Positions 35,396 through 36,037 of a stretch of DNA of 36,037 nt are shown one piece after another (the first letter of the stretch is position 1; each line of letters begins with the position of its first letter). The notes below the pieces were generated by a model that had not been told where the DNA came from, made no database searches, and worked only from the letters and a program-made list of their open reading frames with translations. Source of the DNA: Gallionellaceae bacterium (GTDB lineage: Bacteria > Pseudomonadota > Gammaproteobacteria > Burkholderiales > Gallionellaceae). Location: positions 2,959 to 38,995 of the forward strand of contig VIKH01000028.1 in NCBI GenBank assembly GCA_008080515.1. The letters are read 5' to 3'. A program made the position numbers and the translations under genes.

Positions 35396-36037
35396 ATGCA
35401 ACCTTACGATCTGTCGCGGTGGTCGCACGACCACATATTCGATGAAGGCAACCGCGCAGCCGAACGCGGCACCCGCGCCGTGATGTGGATCACTGCCGCG
35501 ATGATGGTGGTCGAGATCGTTGCGGGCTGGTGGTTTAACTCGATGGCCTTGCTGGCGGATGGCTGGCACATGAGTTCCCATGCCGTGGCCATCGGCTTGA
35601 GCGCCTTTGCCTACGCTGCCGCCAGGCGCCATGCGCAAGATGCGCGCTTCGCCTTCGGGACATGGAAGATAGAAGTGCTGGGTGGTTTTGCCAGCGCGAT
35701 CTTCCTGCTGGGGGTTGCCGCCATGATGGTGTTCGGTTCAACCGAACGATTCTTCTCGCCTCAGCCCATCCATTATCTGGAGGCCATGATCGTTGCCACC
35801 GCTGGCCTGGTGGTCAATGTTGTCTGCGCCGCGATCCTCGGCAAGGCGCACGATCACCATCACGCCGAAGACGCGCACCATCACGGCCATGCCCATCATC
35901 ACGACCTCAACCTGAAATCGGCGTACCTGCATGTCATCGCCGATGCGGCCACCTCTGTTCTTGCCATCGTCGCCCTAGCGGGTGGCTGGATATACGGCTG
36001 GTCCTGGCTGGATCCGCTCATGGGGATTGTCGGCGCC
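35396..36037 (+). CDS. dmeF: DmeF-like cation diffusion facilitator, N-terminal part (cut by window end)
   Basis: Open from ATG 35396 to the window end (214 codons). LSRWSHDHIFDEGN at the start is typical of DmeF proteins. ADGWHMSSH (Asp55, His58, His62) and HVIAD (His179, Asp183) are the transport-site residues, and a His-rich loop (about residues 151-170, with DHHHAEDAHHHGHAHHHD) lies between membrane segments. DmeF members export cobalt and nickel. It starts 23 bp after hypD, so it is probably in the hyp operon, which would link nickel use for hydrogenase with nickel/cobalt efflux. The exact metal is inference. Confidence 0.85.
   Translation, partial: MQPYDLSRWSHDHIFDEGNRAAERGTRAVMWITAAMMVVEIVAGWWFNSMALLADGWHMSSHAVAIGLSAFAYAAARRHAQDARFAFGTWKIEVLGGFASAIFLLGVAAMMVFGSTERFFSPQPIHYLEAMIVATAGLVVNVVCAAILGKAHDHHHAEDAHHHGHAHHHDLNLKSAYLHVIADAATSVLAIVALAGGWIYGWSWLDPLMGIVGA

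Overview
This 36 kb window looks like the chromosome of a betaproteobacterium. I infer the order Nitrosomonadales, possibly a Gallionella/Sideroxydans-like lineage, from protein style and gene order; no database search was possible. GC content appears moderately high. The window is dominated by the universally conserved transcription/translation supercluster, all on the plus strand. It begins inside rplJ and runs rplL, rpoB, rpoC; then the str operon (rpsL, rpsG, fusA, tuf); the S10 operon (rpsJ to rpsQ); the spc operon (rplN to rpmJ); and the alpha operon (rpsM, rpsK, rpsD, rpoA, rplQ). Sigma-70-like promoters can be read at the expected operon boundaries, and a strong hairpin lies between rplL and rpoB.

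After rplQ (27.6 kb onward) comes a small protein made almost wholly of four 28-residue repeats, then ftsY on the minus strand. Divergent from ftsY is a compact run of two M16-family peptidase genes (one catalytic, one without the zinc motif), rsmD, coaD and a ferredoxin gene. A stretch of about 480 bp with no convincing gene follows. The window ends with a small lipoprotein, hypC and hypD (NiFe-hydrogenase maturation), and the start of a DmeF-like cation diffusion facilitator cut by the window edge.

The most notable signal is damage to otherwise perfectly conserved genes. (1) tuf lacks exactly 62 nt if the intact gene had 396 codons plus stop; this removes the GTP-binding P-loop and shifts the frame. 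(2) secY reads in frame into the last 27 codons of infA; the first 45 codons of infA and the secY stop codon are gone. (3) The ferredoxin gene has lost its middle, including half of its cluster cysteines, with a frameshift. (4) rsmD has ATA where the family has ATG, in what would be a normal ATGA overlap. In each of the three deletions the flanking sequence is intact. They are either very recent deletions or, more probably in my view, assembly/sequence artefacts; tuf and perhaps infA are commonly duplicated in such genomes. I did not see a CRISPR array, insertion sequence, rRNA or tRNA gene. Apart from these anomalies, I see no strong case for a new biological system; the 28-residue repeat protein and the hypCD-dmeF linkage are the best leads for unusual biology.
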